A stretch of DNA of 64,000 nucleotides, from the NCBI RefSeq assembly GCF_032399705.1, contig NZ_CP135922.1, positions 4,588,001 through 4,652,000 on the forward strand, written 5' to 3'. A program made the translations under genes and the position numbers. This DNA is from Paenibacillus sp. BIC5C1 (GTDB taxonomy: Bacteria > Bacillota > Bacilli > Paenibacillales > Paenibacillaceae). The notes under the pieces are model-generated. The model was given only the letters and a program-made list of their open reading frames with translations. It was not told where the DNA came from and did no database searches. How positions within the stretch are numbered: position 1 is the stretch's first letter; each line of letters starts with the position of its first letter. Shown piece after piece: positions 34,764-43,386 of the stretch.

Positions 34764-35746
34764 GTGCGGTTGCGGTTTAACACGTAAAATGTAACCGCCA
34801 GGGCAAGCACGAGTACCCCACCTTTTACAATATCATGAGTGAAATATTGAACATTCATCATAGTCAAACCGTTCACCAGTACACCAATTAGAACCGAGCC
34901 TATGAATGTTCCGATCACGTTTGGTTTACCTGCACCAAATACGGAGAATCCGACAAACACAGCGGCCACGGATTCCATTAACAACGGTGAACCCGCATCA
35001 ATTTGCCCAGAACCCACTTTAGATGCATAGATAATACCGCCAATTGCAGCAAACACTCCAGCAGCTACATAGGCGAGTGTACGCACCTTTTTCACCTTGA
35101 TACCGGATAGGCGTGCCGCTTCTTCATTGCCCCCCGTAACGTACATCTGGCGCCCATACTTCGTATACGTCAAAAAGATATGCACACCGATAACTGCAAT
35201 GAGCAGCAGGATGACGGAAATCGGCATTCCCAGCCATTTTCCCTGCCCAAGCTGCAGAAATGTGGGGTCCATTTCTCCGGCAGCCTTGCTTCCGTCTGGA
35301 AACTGCATATGGTTATAGATCGTGTATCCTTGAGCATACGTTTTGTGAATTCCACCGATAATGTACATCGTGGCAAGTGTAGCCAGCAGATCCGGAATAC
35401 GGAGTTTCACAATTAGCAAGGAATTAAGCCATCCAATTACAGCCCCAATGATCAGTGGGACGATAATGACAACTGCAAGCGGCTGCTGATACCAAATCAT
35501 TAATGAAGCGGTAACGACAGTAGTCAGCGAGACGGTTGCCCCCACCGAAAGATCAAATCCATCTACAATGAGAGATAAGGTAACACCAATCGCCACAAAT
35601 GTCACGATAGAGATTGAACCCAAAATATCGGTCAAGTTACTGTACGTAAAGAAATAAGGCAACTTAATACCGAAAAATGCTATAACACCAATAATTACGA
35701 TAATCGCGCCATAACGGAACGCAAAATCCAATGATTTATCCTTCAT
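34760..35746 (-). CDS. Sugar ABC transporter permease (RbsC family)
   Basis: Membrane channel subunit, 328 residues, eight or more helices, with the family loop LSGIKVKKVRTLAYVAAGVF (about 210-229) that contacts the ATPase and SVAAVFVGFSVFGAGKP. Related to RbsC/YtfT/YjfF of the CUT2 group. Overlaps the ATPase stop by four bases. The order substrate-binding protein, ATPase, permease is typical. The sugar cannot be told from sequence. Confidence 0.92.
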   Translation of the reverse strand: MKDKSLDFAFRYGAIIVIIGVIAFFGIKLPYFFTYSNLTDILGSISIVTFVAIGVTLSLIVDGFDLSVGATVSLTTVVTASLMIWYQQPLAVVIIVPLIIGAVIGWLNSLLIVKLRIPDLLATLATMYIIGGIHKTYAQGYTIYNHMQFPDGSKAAGEMDPTFLQLGQGKWLGMPISVILLLIAVIGVHIFLTYTKYGRQMYVTGGNEEAARLSGIKVKKVRTLAYVAAGVFAAIGGIIYASKVGSGQIDAGSPLLMESVAAVFVGFSVFGAGKPNVIGTFIGSVLIGVLVNGLTMMNVQYFTHDIVKGGVLVLALAVTFYVLNRNRT

Positions 35747-37260
35747 GCTTCCACCTCTTGTCCACCGCTTGCATAGTATAGCAGCTGTTCTTGGTTAGTC
35801 TCGCCCCGTTTGAATTCCTTTACAATTGTCCCTTCACACATGACTGCAATCCGATCGCCAATGCCCAGTCCTTCATCCAGTTCACACGTGAAATAGATAA
35901 CAGCTTTACCCGCCAAAGCCAGTTCGTTAATGATGCGAAAGATGTCACTTTTGGCGCCGATATCCACACCTTTTGTCGGCTCATCAAAGATAAAGACGTC
36001 TGCATCCGCATTCAGCCATTTGCCAATGGCCACCTTTTGCTGATTGCCACCGCTTAAATACTTCACTTCCTGCCGTACTGACGATGTTTTGATACCGAGC
36101 TGCTGCACTAAAGACTCCGCATTCTCTCGCTCTCGCTTTCGACTTACAAAGCCCAATCTACTAAGATGTCCAAGCAAAGGCAGGCTCAAATTCCGTTCCA
36201 CGTTTTCCTCAATCAGAATCCCTTGTTTCCGCCGTTCCTCAGGTACGGAGACAATGCCCAGAGCCGCAGCATCAGCAGGTTGGGAAAGACGAATTTCACG
36301 ATTGTTAAGCCGAATCTCTCCACTTTCCAGCCGATCTGCACCAATCAACAAGCGGGAACATTCCGTTTTCCCTGCACCTACAAGCCCTACGACAGCAAGC
36401 ACTTCACCTCGACGAAGAGAGAGATCCACACCCTTGACACGGACTCCACGCCGAAGTCCTCTTGCTTCCAGCAGCACTTCACCTACCGGTGCTTCTGTCT
36501 TGGGGAACTCTTCCTCAAACGGTTTTCCGAGCATCTGCGTCACCAAATCATTAATCGTAAGCTCTTTTGCCTCACGCGTGAACACATGTTGTCCATCTCT
36601 CATAACGGTAACGCGGTCACAGTGACTTGTAACTTCAGGAAGACGGTGCGTAATAAAAATACATGCCACTCCACGTTCTTTCAATAAATGAACGATTCGG
36701 AAAAAGGCATCTGTTTCTTCCTGGCTCAGCGGTGCAGTTGGTTCATCAAAAATAATGACCTTGGCATCCTGAATCAGGATACGTGCGAGCAGAATCATCT
36801 GTTTCTCCGCGAGTGTCAGGTCGGCTACTTTTTTGTGAGCGGATATATCCGCTCCTAATTGCTGCAAAGCTTCAGCCGCACGCTGTTGCAATTTCCGCGG
36901 ACTTTTCCACCAACCTCCGCCAGGCGACGCCAATTGATCCAGCATAATGTTCTCGGCCGCTGTCAATTGGGGAACCAGCGCAGCATCCACCTCCTGGTAC
37001 ACACAGTGAATTCCACTCGCTTTGGCATCTCCTGGTGAATTCAGATGAAGCGTTTGCCCATTTAATTGGATGGTGCCCTGGTCCAGTTGATAGGCACCAG
37101 ACAGAATTTTCATCAATGTGCTCTTGCCAGCACCATTCGCACCAAGCAGCGCATGAATTTCCCCGCCTTTGACGGAGAACTCCACATCTTTCAGTGCAGG
37201 AATGCCTGCAAACTGCTTGTGGACATGTTTCATTTGAAGCAGAATCGATGCAGTACTCAT
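35743..37260 (-). CDS. Sugar ABC transporter ATP-binding protein (RbsA/MglA type)
   Basis: A 505-residue double-domain ATPase of the CUT2 class. First domain: Walker A GANGAGKSTLMKIL near residue 40, Walker B VIIFDEPTAPLS. Second domain: altered Walker A GLVGAGKTECSRLL near residue 290, signature LSGGNQQKVAIGKWL, Walker B VFIFDEPTKGVD. Start at 37260 has GGAGG nine bases upstream; the longer open frame crosses a terminator and is rejected. Confidence 0.94.
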   Translation of the reverse strand: MSTASILLQMKHVHKQFAGIPALKDVEFSVKGGEIHALLGANGAGKSTLMKILSGAYQLDQGTIQLNGQTLHLNSPGDAKASGIHCVYQEVDAALVPQLTAAENIMLDQLASPGGGWWKSPRKLQQRAAEALQQLGADISAHKKVADLTLAEKQMILLARILIQDAKVIIFDEPTAPLSQEETDAFFRIVHLLKERGVACIFITHRLPEVTSHCDRVTVMRDGQHVFTREAKELTINDLVTQMLGKPFEEEFPKTEAPVGEVLLEARGLRRGVRVKGVDLSLRRGEVLAVVGLVGAGKTECSRLLIGADRLESGEIRLNNREIRLSQPADAAALGIVSVPEERRKQGILIEENVERNLSLPLLGHLSRLGFVSRKRERENAESLVQQLGIKTSSVRQEVKYLSGGNQQKVAIGKWLNADADVFIFDEPTKGVDIGAKSDIFRIINELALAGKAVIYFTCELDEGLGIGDRIAVMCEGTIVKEFKRGETNQEQLLYYASGGQEVEA

Positions 37261-37328
37261 GACGCCAACCTCCAATCGCTCCCCTCTGGGAGTATCACTT
37301 TTCTCATGTAGTTTTTTCATCATGGTTG

Positions 37329-37352
37329 GAAAAAGCGCGCCTTGCGGCGCGC
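37329..37352 (-). terminator. Internal terminator between substrate-binding protein and ATPase genes
   Basis: Minus strand GGCGCGCC-GCAA-GGCGCGC followed by five T. Very GC-rich stem with a GNRA-type loop; it lies 16 bases after the first gene's stop. Partial termination would give much more substrate-binding protein than ATPase and permease. Confidence 0.8.
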
Positions 37353-37367
37353 CTCCGTTACGCTGTT

Positions 37368-38465
37368 TTATTTGGCAGTAACTCCGTATTCCGACATCCA
37401 ATCCTTAATTCCCTGTGTACTTCCTCCCCAGCCCTCAACATACTCGGACAGCTCTGAGGTGGAGATTTGTTTGTCAGGCAGTGCATCACGCTGTACATAA
37501 ACCGGGTTGAGAACCACTTGATCCTCTGTCTCGTCCCCGTTCAGCTTCTGGTATGCATATCGAACCTGAACACGTCCAATGTCTGTTGGATCAACCGCTG
37601 CAGAAGCTACCCATGGGTTTTTCGGATCCTGGATCATCTGCAAATCTTCATCACTCATATCAATACCATATACCTTGATCTCGTCACGTCCAGCTTGCTG
37701 GATGGCACGCGCTGCACCTTTAGCGAACTCATCCCATGCAGTCCATACCGCCGTGATTTCACCTTTTGGATATTGTTTCAGGATCGCTTCCATTTTGGCT
37801 TGTGTATCCAGCGCCGGGTTCTGTGCTGAACCAAACGTTGCAATCTCCTTAATGTCCGGATTCTCTTTCAGGAACTTGCCATAGGCAACTTGACGACGTT
37901 CCATTGGTGCAAACCCGGCAACCCATACTTTTACGATATTGCCTTGTCCGTTAATATCTTTTTTCATTTGCTCCAGCGTAAGTTCAGCCATCTTCTGATC
38001 ATCTTGGGACAACACTGTTGCTCCTGGAACACTAATGTCTGCATCGAACACAACAACCGGGATATTTTGTTCTACTGCTTTTTTCACACCAGGCTCCAGT
38101 AGGGAATCCCCGTGATCCGTCAGAATGGCATCGAATTTCTGATTAATTGCGCTATCGAGCAGCGATACCATTTTGGCTTTATCATTATCGGCGACAAACG
38201 TAGTCAGTTGTCCTCCGAATTTTTCGATTTCTTCTTTAACGCCTTGAACGTATTGTTGTGAGAACGTACCTGTGTTAAATTCCATAATCAGTGCAATTCG
38301 TTTTCCGCTAAGTGGACCTGTTACTGCTTCGGTTTGAGGCTTGTCCTCTGCTGCGCCGGAAGCTGTAGTTGAAGCAGGTTCTTTTTTAATTCCGCAAGCG
38401 GACAGCGCTAGTGTAAATACAAGCAACACACTCAACCATACCCATTTTGTATTTTTCCCTCTCAT
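37368..38465 (-). CDS. Sugar ABC transporter substrate-binding lipoprotein
   Basis: A 365-residue exported binding protein of periplasmic-binding-protein type I (RbsB/YtfQ-like). Signal peptide with lipobox LALSAC, Cys at residue 24, followed by a short Ser/Thr/Ala linker. The body has the family pattern RIALIMEFNTGTFSQQYVQG, ILTDHGDSLLEPGVKKAVEQ, VVVFDADI and VKVWVAGFAPMERRQVAYGK. GGGGGAG precedes the ATG. It is the first gene of the operon. Confidence 0.93.
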   Translation of the reverse strand: MRGKNTKWVWLSVLLVFTLALSACGIKKEPASTTASGAAEDKPQTEAVTGPLSGKRIALIMEFNTGTFSQQYVQGVKEEIEKFGGQLTTFVADNDKAKMVSLLDSAINQKFDAILTDHGDSLLEPGVKKAVEQNIPVVVFDADISVPGATVLSQDDQKMAELTLEQMKKDINGQGNIVKVWVAGFAPMERRQVAYGKFLKENPDIKEIATFGSAQNPALDTQAKMEAILKQYPKGEITAVWTAWDEFAKGAARAIQQAGRDEIKVYGIDMSDEDLQMIQDPKNPWVASAAVDPTDIGRVQVRYAYQKLNGDETEDQVVLNPVYVQRDALPDKQISTSELSEYVEGWGGSTQGIKDWMSEYGVTAK

Positions 38466-38491
38466 CTCTTTCTCCCCCTGTTCACACTCTC

Positions 38492-38507
38492 TGTGATCTC
38501 GATCACA
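38492..38507. promoter_or_regulatory. CRP-like palindromic operator TGTGATC-TC-GATCACA
   Basis: Perfect inverted repeat with seven-base arms that fits the TGTGA-N6-TCACA pattern of CRP/FNR-family proteins. It sits between the predicted transcription start and the first sugar-transporter gene, where a bound protein would block elongation. Confidence 0.6.
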
Positions 38508-38520
38508 ATAGTTGAATATT

Positions 38521-38549
38521 AATATAACGGCTAATCCCTAGTATGTAAA
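38521..38549 (-). promoter_or_regulatory. Promoter of the sugar ABC operon
   Basis: Minus strand -35 TTTACA (38544-38549), exactly 17 bases, -10 TATATT (38521-38526). The leader is about 50 bases long and contains the palindromic operator. Confidence 0.72.
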
Positions 38550-38552
38550 TGG

Positions 38553-38576
38553 GTTTTAGCAATTTAAAGCTAAAAC
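38553..38576. promoter_or_regulatory. Inverted repeat just upstream of the sugar-operon -35 box
   Basis: GTTTTAGC and GCTAAAAC, eight-base arms around AATTTAAA, three bases upstream of the -35 hexamer. Position suits an activator or second operator. Confidence 0.5.
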
Positions 38577-38642
38577 TCACTAAGTTTTTATTCGAAACTA
38601 AAGCATCTTATCCAGTTCATCCAGAATCATGAAAATAAAACA

Positions 38643-38678
38643 AGAAAAAGACCGCGAGGGTTACCCCTACGGCCTTTT
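38643..38678 (-). terminator. Terminator of spoIVA
   Basis: Minus strand GGCCGTAGGGG and CCCTCGCGGTC pair around TAA with one mismatch zone, followed by T-rich sequence; it starts about five bases after the spoIVA stop. Confidence 0.75.
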
Positions 38679-38682
38679 GGAC

Positions 38683-40161
38683 TTACAGAATTATGGCAAT
38701 TAATCCACCTGAACCTTCGTTAATGATGCGTCCCAGTGTCTCTTGCAATTTGTATCGTGCGTTATCTGGCATCATTGCAATTTTACCCTGAATGCCTTCT
38801 CTCACGATGGAATGCAGCGAACGACCGAACATATCTGAATCCCATACCTTGATTGGATCGTTCTCGAAGTCCTGCATCAAGTACCTCACAAGTTCCTCAC
38901 TCTGTTTCTCCGTTCCGATAATCGGTGCAAACTCCGATTCCACATCGACACGGATCATGTGAATGGATGGTGCGGTTGCTTTCAGGCGGACGCCGAATTT
39001 GGTACCCTGCCGGATGAGTTCTGGTTCATCCAGTGCCATTTCAGCGAGGGATGGAGCCGCAATGCCGTAGCCAGTCGTTTTGACCATCTCCAGGGCCTCA
39101 GCAAAGCGATCATACTCCCTCTTCGCATGGGAGAATTCCTGCATCAGTTGCAGCAGATGATCCTTGCCTCGAATCTCAATACCAACAACTTCCACGAGGA
39201 TCTGATCATATAATTCATCCGGTGCATACAGATCAATTTCTGCCACACCTTGCCCCATGTTCATGCCACTCAGACCGGCTCGGTCGATGAATTCATATTC
39301 CATGAACTGAGCAACAACCCGATCCACGTCACGCAGCCTGCGGATATCCTTAACCGTGTCGCGAACGGAATTTTCATAGTTGCTGCGCAGCCAGTGATTT
39401 TCATTCAGCACCATCACCCAGCTCGGCAAATTCACATTCACTTCATGTACTGGGAACTCATACAGCACTTCGCGAAGTACACCTGTCACATCATCTTCGG
39501 TCATTGTAGCTGCACTGAGTGTCATAACCGGAATGTCATACTTGGCAGCAAGCTCACTGCGCAATTGCAGCGCTTCTTCACTGCGAGGGCGAGTCGAGTT
39601 GATCACTAATACAAACGGTTTGCCTACTTCCTTCAGTTCGGCTATGACGCGTTCCTCTGATTCCACATAGGAACTCCGGGCAATCTCAGCGATCGTGCCA
39701 TCTGTTGTCACCACCACACCCAATGTGGAATGCTCCTGAATGACTTTGCGTGTACCAATTTCGGCAGCTTCCTGGAAAGGAATCGGTTCTTCGAACCAAG
39801 GCGTAGAGATCATGCGTGGTCCATTCTCATCCTCGTATCCCTTGGCACCTTCCACTGCGTAACCTACACAATCCACAAGGCGCACATTGACATCAAGTCC
39901 CTCGGCGACCTTGATTTGAACCGCGTTATTCGGTACGAATTTGGGCTCCGTAGTCATGATTGTTTTGCCAGCTGCGCTCTGTGGCAGTTCATCTACTGCC
40001 CTTCCGCGGTCTGCCTCGTTTGTGATGTTTGGCAGTACAATCGTTTCCATGAAACGTTTGATAAATGTTGATTTACCTGTCCGGACTGCGCCGACAACCC
40101 CGAGATAGATATCCCCTCCGGTCCGCTCGGCAATGTCCTTAAAAATGTCCACTTTCTCCAA
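38683..40161 (-). CDS. spoIVA: Stage IV sporulation protein A
   Basis: Cytoskeletal ATPase that polymerises on the forespore surface as the coat basement layer. The 492 residues start at TTG (40161) with GGGAGGGG upstream: MEKVDIFKDIAERTGGDIYL. The nucleotide-binding loop is GVVGAVRTGKSTFIKRFME (residues 23-41, Walker A). LVDCVGYAV, ATMTEDDVTG and the C-terminal GSGGLIAIIL membrane/SpoVM-contact tail are typical. Expressed in the mother cell under sigma-E in Bacillus; a matching promoter lies at 40359-40387. Confidence 0.97.
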   Translation of the reverse strand: MEKVDIFKDIAERTGGDIYLGVVGAVRTGKSTFIKRFMETIVLPNITNEADRGRAVDELPQSAAGKTIMTTEPKFVPNNAVQIKVAEGLDVNVRLVDCVGYAVEGAKGYEDENGPRMISTPWFEEPIPFQEAAEIGTRKVIQEHSTLGVVVTTDGTIAEIARSSYVESEERVIAELKEVGKPFVLVINSTRPRSEEALQLRSELAAKYDIPVMTLSAATMTEDDVTGVLREVLYEFPVHEVNVNLPSWVMVLNENHWLRSNYENSVRDTVKDIRRLRDVDRVVAQFMEYEFIDRAGLSGMNMGQGVAEIDLYAPDELYDQILVEVVGIEIRGKDHLLQLMQEFSHAKREYDRFAEALEMVKTTGYGIAAPSLAEMALDEPELIRQGTKFGVRLKATAPSIHMIRVDVESEFAPIIGTEKQSEELVRYLMQDFENDPIKVWDSDMFGRSLHSIVREGIQGKIAMMPDNARYKLQETLGRIINEGSGGLIAIIL

Positions 40162-40609
40162 TGAAATCCCCTCCCTAAATTACTCCGAAGGAAAAATGCT
40201 AAAGAGCATCCGCTTCGTTTTTTCAATCAGAAGACTGAAATCCCTGCAACGGTAGAGCCGCCTTTGTGAGTGCCCGGAAGTCGTCCGCCGCCGAACGTTG
40301 CATTCTGATGAAACCGGCGAAAGCGGCGTTAACTCGTACATGCAATTGGACTAGTATCATCTTATGTATCCGTATGCAGCATTATGACGCGTATTTTTGT
40401 TTTTTTCTCAAGGTAGCTGCCTTAAGAGAATCGCCCCGCTCTCGGACTGCGCGTCTTTATTACAATCTACTTTATGAGCGTGCTGAGGCTTTTATGCCGG
40501 TTCGTTGATTTGGTTTTCGCGGTACCGCTCAAGCCGTACAGAAGGTATACTGTGAGGGTAAGGTATTATTAGCAGAGAAGAGCATAGATAATGAGCTGAG
40601 AAAGGTGAG
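40162..40609. other. Intergenic region upstream of spoIVA and the tautomerase gene
   Basis: 448 bases with no convincing gene. It must hold divergent promoters. The only specific signal I see is the sigma-E-like pair at 40359-40387; several short open frames on both strands lack ribosome sites. Confidence 0.5.
40359..40387 (-). promoter_or_regulatory. Candidate sigma-E promoter of spoIVA
   Basis: Minus strand TCATAAT (40381-40387), 14 bases, CATAAGAT (40359-40366), compared with the sigma-E consensus KMATATT-N14-CATACANT (six of seven and six of eight matches). Leader to the start codon about 190 bases. Confidence 0.4.
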
Positions 40610-40615
40610 ATGAGC

Positions 40616-41005
40616 GTGGCACAAATCAAAGTATATGGACTAGGCGAGCACTTGAACCCGTTGAAAGCGGAGCTTTCGCAAGTCATACACTCCGTTATGG
40701 TAGATGTTGTGGGGTTACCGGAGAACAAAAAGTTTCATCGTTACTTTCCCATGGAGACGGATGATTTTCTTTTTCCCTCTGATCGTTCAGCCGATTATAC
40801 TATTATTGAAATCAGCATGTTCGAAGGCCGAACAGATCAAGTTAAAAAAGAACTCATTCATCAATTATTCATACGAATAAATGAACAGTTGAAATTGTCG
40901 CCTAATGATGTGGAGATAACCATATTTGAAACACCGCGCAGTCATTGGGGTATTCGGGGATTACCCGGAGATGAACTTGAATTGAGTTATAAAGTCGAGG
41001 TCTGA
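40616..41005 (+). CDS. Tautomerase-superfamily protein without N-terminal proline
   Basis: 129 residues if it starts at GTG 40616 (AGGTG eight bases upstream); an ATG at 40610 is closer to that site than usual. The beta-alpha-beta repeats of the superfamily are visible: an N-terminal half with MAQIKVYGLGEHLNPLK and a second half TIIEISMFEGRTDQVKKELI. The catalytic Pro-1 that follows the initiator Met in active tautomerases is replaced by Ala (or Ser), so classical tautomerase chemistry is doubtful. Ends RGLPGDELELSYKVEV. Confidence 0.75.
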   Translation: MAQIKVYGLGEHLNPLKAELSQVIHSVMVDVVGLPENKKFHRYFPMETDDFLFPSDRSADYTIIEISMFEGRTDQVKKELIHQLFIRINEQLKLSPNDVEITIFETPRSHWGIRGLPGDELELSYKVEV

Positions 41006-41063
41006 ATAAAGTGATCTCAATATAGCTCATGGACGATATACTGTGAACTATAAACAAACATAC

Positions 41064-41102
41064 AAGAAGAGATATCCCGTGATGCGGAATATCTCTTCTT
41101 TA
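41064..41102. terminator. Bidirectional terminator between tautomerase-like gene and yphF
   Basis: AGAAGAGATATCC and GGAATATCTCTTCT form a long stem with one mismatch around CGTGATGC, flanked by A and T runs for the two convergent genes. Confidence 0.8.
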
Positions 41103-41155
41103 CCTTAAAGACAATCATTGGATTGCATGCATTCGAATCAAATTAACGCTTATTA

Positions 41156-41929
41156 TTACTTTGTTGCAACCGGGATGTTATTCTGCCAGGTGTAGGCGAT
41201 CGATTTTACAGGAACAAAATAAGAATGCTCCAGCAAGAATTCACGCATATCTTCCACTTTTGTCGGAGCATTATCGGACTTCTCAACAGCCTGCATAATG
41301 TCAAAAGCATAATCCACATAGACATTGCCCTCGTCATCCATCATGAAAGGAAGTTCCTGACCCGAATATACACTATTCAGTGTAACCGCTGGGGCACCAG
41401 CCTGTGCGGCTTGTTCCATATCTACAGCGTATAGACCCGGATACAATTCTTCTCCACTTGGTAGTTGATTGTTATGTACGGACTTGTACTGGTTGACCAT
41501 TCGCTGCACATCATTTACTTTCTGCACGGTTTGAAGATCCATAACTTTGACAGTTGGTTTCACTTCTTCATCCTGAATGAGAAAGTAAGCGCTCCCACCG
41601 CTTTCAAACGCAGTGCCGGGTATTTCATCCAGATACCCCTGCTGTTTCAGCTTGGACAGATCTACTCTGAATTTTTCGTATTTCGGTGTTTCTATATCTG
41701 CATTAACCATGGGCAAAATCCCCTGATCCTGTTGGAATGCTTCTACCGCAGTTTGAATACGGCTTACGCTTTCCCTATAAGCTATTTTGGGGTCGGGATT
41801 ACTCTGGGATTGATACATACACCCCGTTGCTGTAAAAGCAAACAATAGGAATAAGAGTAGACAGGACATCTTCTGCAAGTGACGCCTCTGCCCTCTTGGT
41901 TTCACGTTCTTCGTCTTATTCTCGTTCAT
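41156..41929 (-). CDS. yphF: YphF-like lipoprotein
   Basis: 257 residues, strong AAGGAGG site. A long basic N-terminus precedes a hydrophobic stretch ending in lipobox TATGC with the lipidated Cys near residue 37. The rest is a soluble external domain with IAYRESVSRIQTAVEAFQQD and PSGEELYPGLYAVDM. It occupies the position of yphF next to spoIVA in Bacillus; function unknown. The motif resembles competence-pilin-like helical starts but no prepilin site is present. Confidence 0.7.
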   Translation of the reverse strand: MNENKTKNVKPRGQRRHLQKMSCLLLFLLFAFTATGCMYQSQSNPDPKIAYRESVSRIQTAVEAFQQDQGILPMVNADIETPKYEKFRVDLSKLKQQGYLDEIPGTAFESGGSAYFLIQDEEVKPTVKVMDLQTVQKVNDVQRMVNQYKSVHNNQLPSGEELYPGLYAVDMEQAAQAGAPAVTLNSVYSGQELPFMMDDEGNVYVDYAFDIMQAVEKSDNAPTKVEDMREFLLEHSYFVPVKSIAYTWQNNIPVATK

Positions 41930-41965
41930 CCGTATCCTCCTTGAAATCGTTCCACTCAGGTATTC

Positions 41966-42319
41966 TTAGAACCAGTCGTCCTCATCCTGCTGCTGACGCT
42001 CCAATTGTTTACGAATCGCTGCTTTCAGCGGGTCCTCCGGAACATGAACTGTCACCGATCCCCGCACCTTCGCCTGACATGACAACCGCGTTCCTGCATC
42101 CAGCAGCGAACCTAGCTTACGCTTCTCTGCATCTGTTGGTGGATGCAGCGCTGCAAGATGTTCCGGATCTACTTTCACCTTACACATCAGGCAGGCTGCC
42201 TTTCCATCACATCGCGTTGCTATTTTCACGCCTGCACGGCGTGCAGCATTTAGCAGCGTTACCCCTGGCTTTAACCGAATCGTTTTATTTTGCGGTAAAA
42301 ATGTAATATTGTAATCCAT
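41966..42319 (-). CDS. 2Fe-2S ferredoxin-type protein
   Basis: A 117-residue beta-grasp ferredoxin. Three cluster cysteines are in RCDGKAACLMCKVKV (Cys-x5-Cys-x2-Cys, about residues 38-52) and the fourth in RLSCQAKVRG near residue 87. The C-terminal 25 residues are charged (KQLERQQQDEDDWF), beyond the usual fold. ATG 42319 has GGAGG seven bases upstream. Partner reductase is not in the window. It follows the nucleotidyltransferase-like gene by 16 bases, so the two are probably cotranscribed. Confidence 0.85.
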   Translation of the reverse strand: MDYNITFLPQNKTIRLKPGVTLLNAARRAGVKIATRCDGKAACLMCKVKVDPEHLAALHPPTDAEKRKLGSLLDAGTRLSCQAKVRGSVTVHVPEDPLKAAIRKQLERQQQDEDDWF

Positions 42320-42335
42320 CATTATTCCTCCCAAC

Positions 42336-42953
42336 CTACTGAGGCCATTCGAAGCCAACAAGCTCTTCCACTTCTGCTCTGAATCGGCTTGTCCATATAT
42401 TTTGCTTCCCCAATAAAGTCATTAGAGGTTGATGTGATTCGGGCATCTGCCGAATCTGTCTTGCAATGGGTTCATAACGATCAGCACGGCCTCTCATTAG
42501 ATTGAACAACAGCTCATGAGCTAACGGCATTAGACGCAATGTATAAGAACCCACTTTGGCTTCAGGGGCATACTTGGCCAATACATGCTCAATTTCAATG
42601 CGGTACCAACTCTTACGTGACCACACTTCGAAACCACCAACCAGCTCCAACGCACAAGTCCCTACCTGATAATGACTGAGCAGCGAGGCATAAGGTCCCG
42701 TTTTATCTACGACAGGCTCATCCAGCACCATTCCAGGCGCAGATTTATGAAGAACCTTCGCGGCGGTGATATCAGCGTAAACGTCAATATCTCTGGGAGC
42801 CTGCTGTAATTCTACCTGTTGGAGCAACAACCCACAGCTTCCCCCAAGCAGCCACGTATAAGGCTCTGTGTCCCAGGCTTTTGCCGTTTCCAGCAAAGCC
42901 GCGTGTAATTCCGGATAACGCTCTGTCCGATCCTCCGTTTCATGCGGCCTCAT
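42336..42953 (-). CDS. Nucleotidyltransferase-fold protein
   Basis: 205 residues. The N-terminal half has the minimal nucleotidyltransferase signature: LLGGSCGLLLQQVELQQ (G-G-S) followed by PRDIDVYAD with the metal-binding Asp-x-Asp near residues 59-61. The C-terminal part is helical with LMPLAHELLFNLMRGRADRY. Related to uncharacterised and toxin-type (AbiEii-like) nucleotidyltransferases; here it is a lone gene, no antitoxin-like partner is visible. GAAGGTGAG precedes the ATG. Confidence 0.65.
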   Translation of the reverse strand: MRPHETEDRTERYPELHAALLETAKAWDTEPYTWLLGGSCGLLLQQVELQQAPRDIDVYADITAAKVLHKSAPGMVLDEPVVDKTGPYASLLSHYQVGTCALELVGGFEVWSRKSWYRIEIEHVLAKYAPEAKVGSYTLRLMPLAHELLFNLMRGRADRYEPIARQIRQMPESHQPLMTLLGKQNIWTSRFRAEVEELVGFEWPQ

Positions 42954-43036
42954 CGGCTCACCTTCCCTTCATCCGTTTTCGTTGTGTCAGTTCTTATGAT
43001 GTGTTTATGCGGATGTTATCTATCAGGCGAGAAAGA

Positions 43037-43216
43037 TCAGGTCAGAGAAGCTATTCCGCCGAAAAAGCCAATCAGCATAATGAGAAAAGCAATTAAAGAA
43101 AGAATCCCCCGTACAATACCTTTCGTTTTGGATCGAGCAAACGTAATCAGGAATACAGATAGTCCCATAATAAGGATTGCGACTAATGAAAGCCACATCT
43201 TGTCCATCGCGTTCAT
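43037..43216 (-). CDS. yphE: Small membrane protein YphE (DUF2768)
   Basis: 59 residues with two hydrophobic helices: KMWLSLVAILIMGLSVFLI and GILSLIAFLIMLIGFFGG, linked by the basic ARSKTKGIVR. GGGGAG lies eleven bases upstream of the ATG. Family and position between gpsA/spoVIF and yphF/spoIVA match B. subtilis yphE. Function unknown. Confidence 0.8.
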   Translation of the reverse strand: MNAMDKMWLSLVAILIMGLSVFLITFARSKTKGIVRGILSLIAFLIMLIGFFGGIASLT

Positions 43217-43304
43217 AATCCAGAGTTCTCCCCTTCAGTCCGTTATTCATCACTGACACTGTGACAATTGCAACTATTATAACACGAAACATTGCTCAGC
43301 TTTC

Positions 43305-43355
43305 CAAAAAAAAGACAAAAAGCAAGCCGGCAGATGCCGACTCGACTTTTTGTCT
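43305..43355 (-). terminator. Terminator of spoVIF
   Basis: Long imperfect stem: AAGACAAAAAG with CTTTTTGTCTT outside and GTCGGCA with TGCCGGC inside, followed by eight T on the minus strand. Confidence 0.82.
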
Positions 43356-43386
43356 TGCTTGATCGCCTGCACGCAGGCGCGATCTA

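Noticed and set aside
37261..37401. An N-terminal extension of the sugar transporter ATPase
   Set aside because: It would run through the GC-rich terminator and has no ribosome site; ATG 37260 begins the conserved domain with GGAGG upstream.
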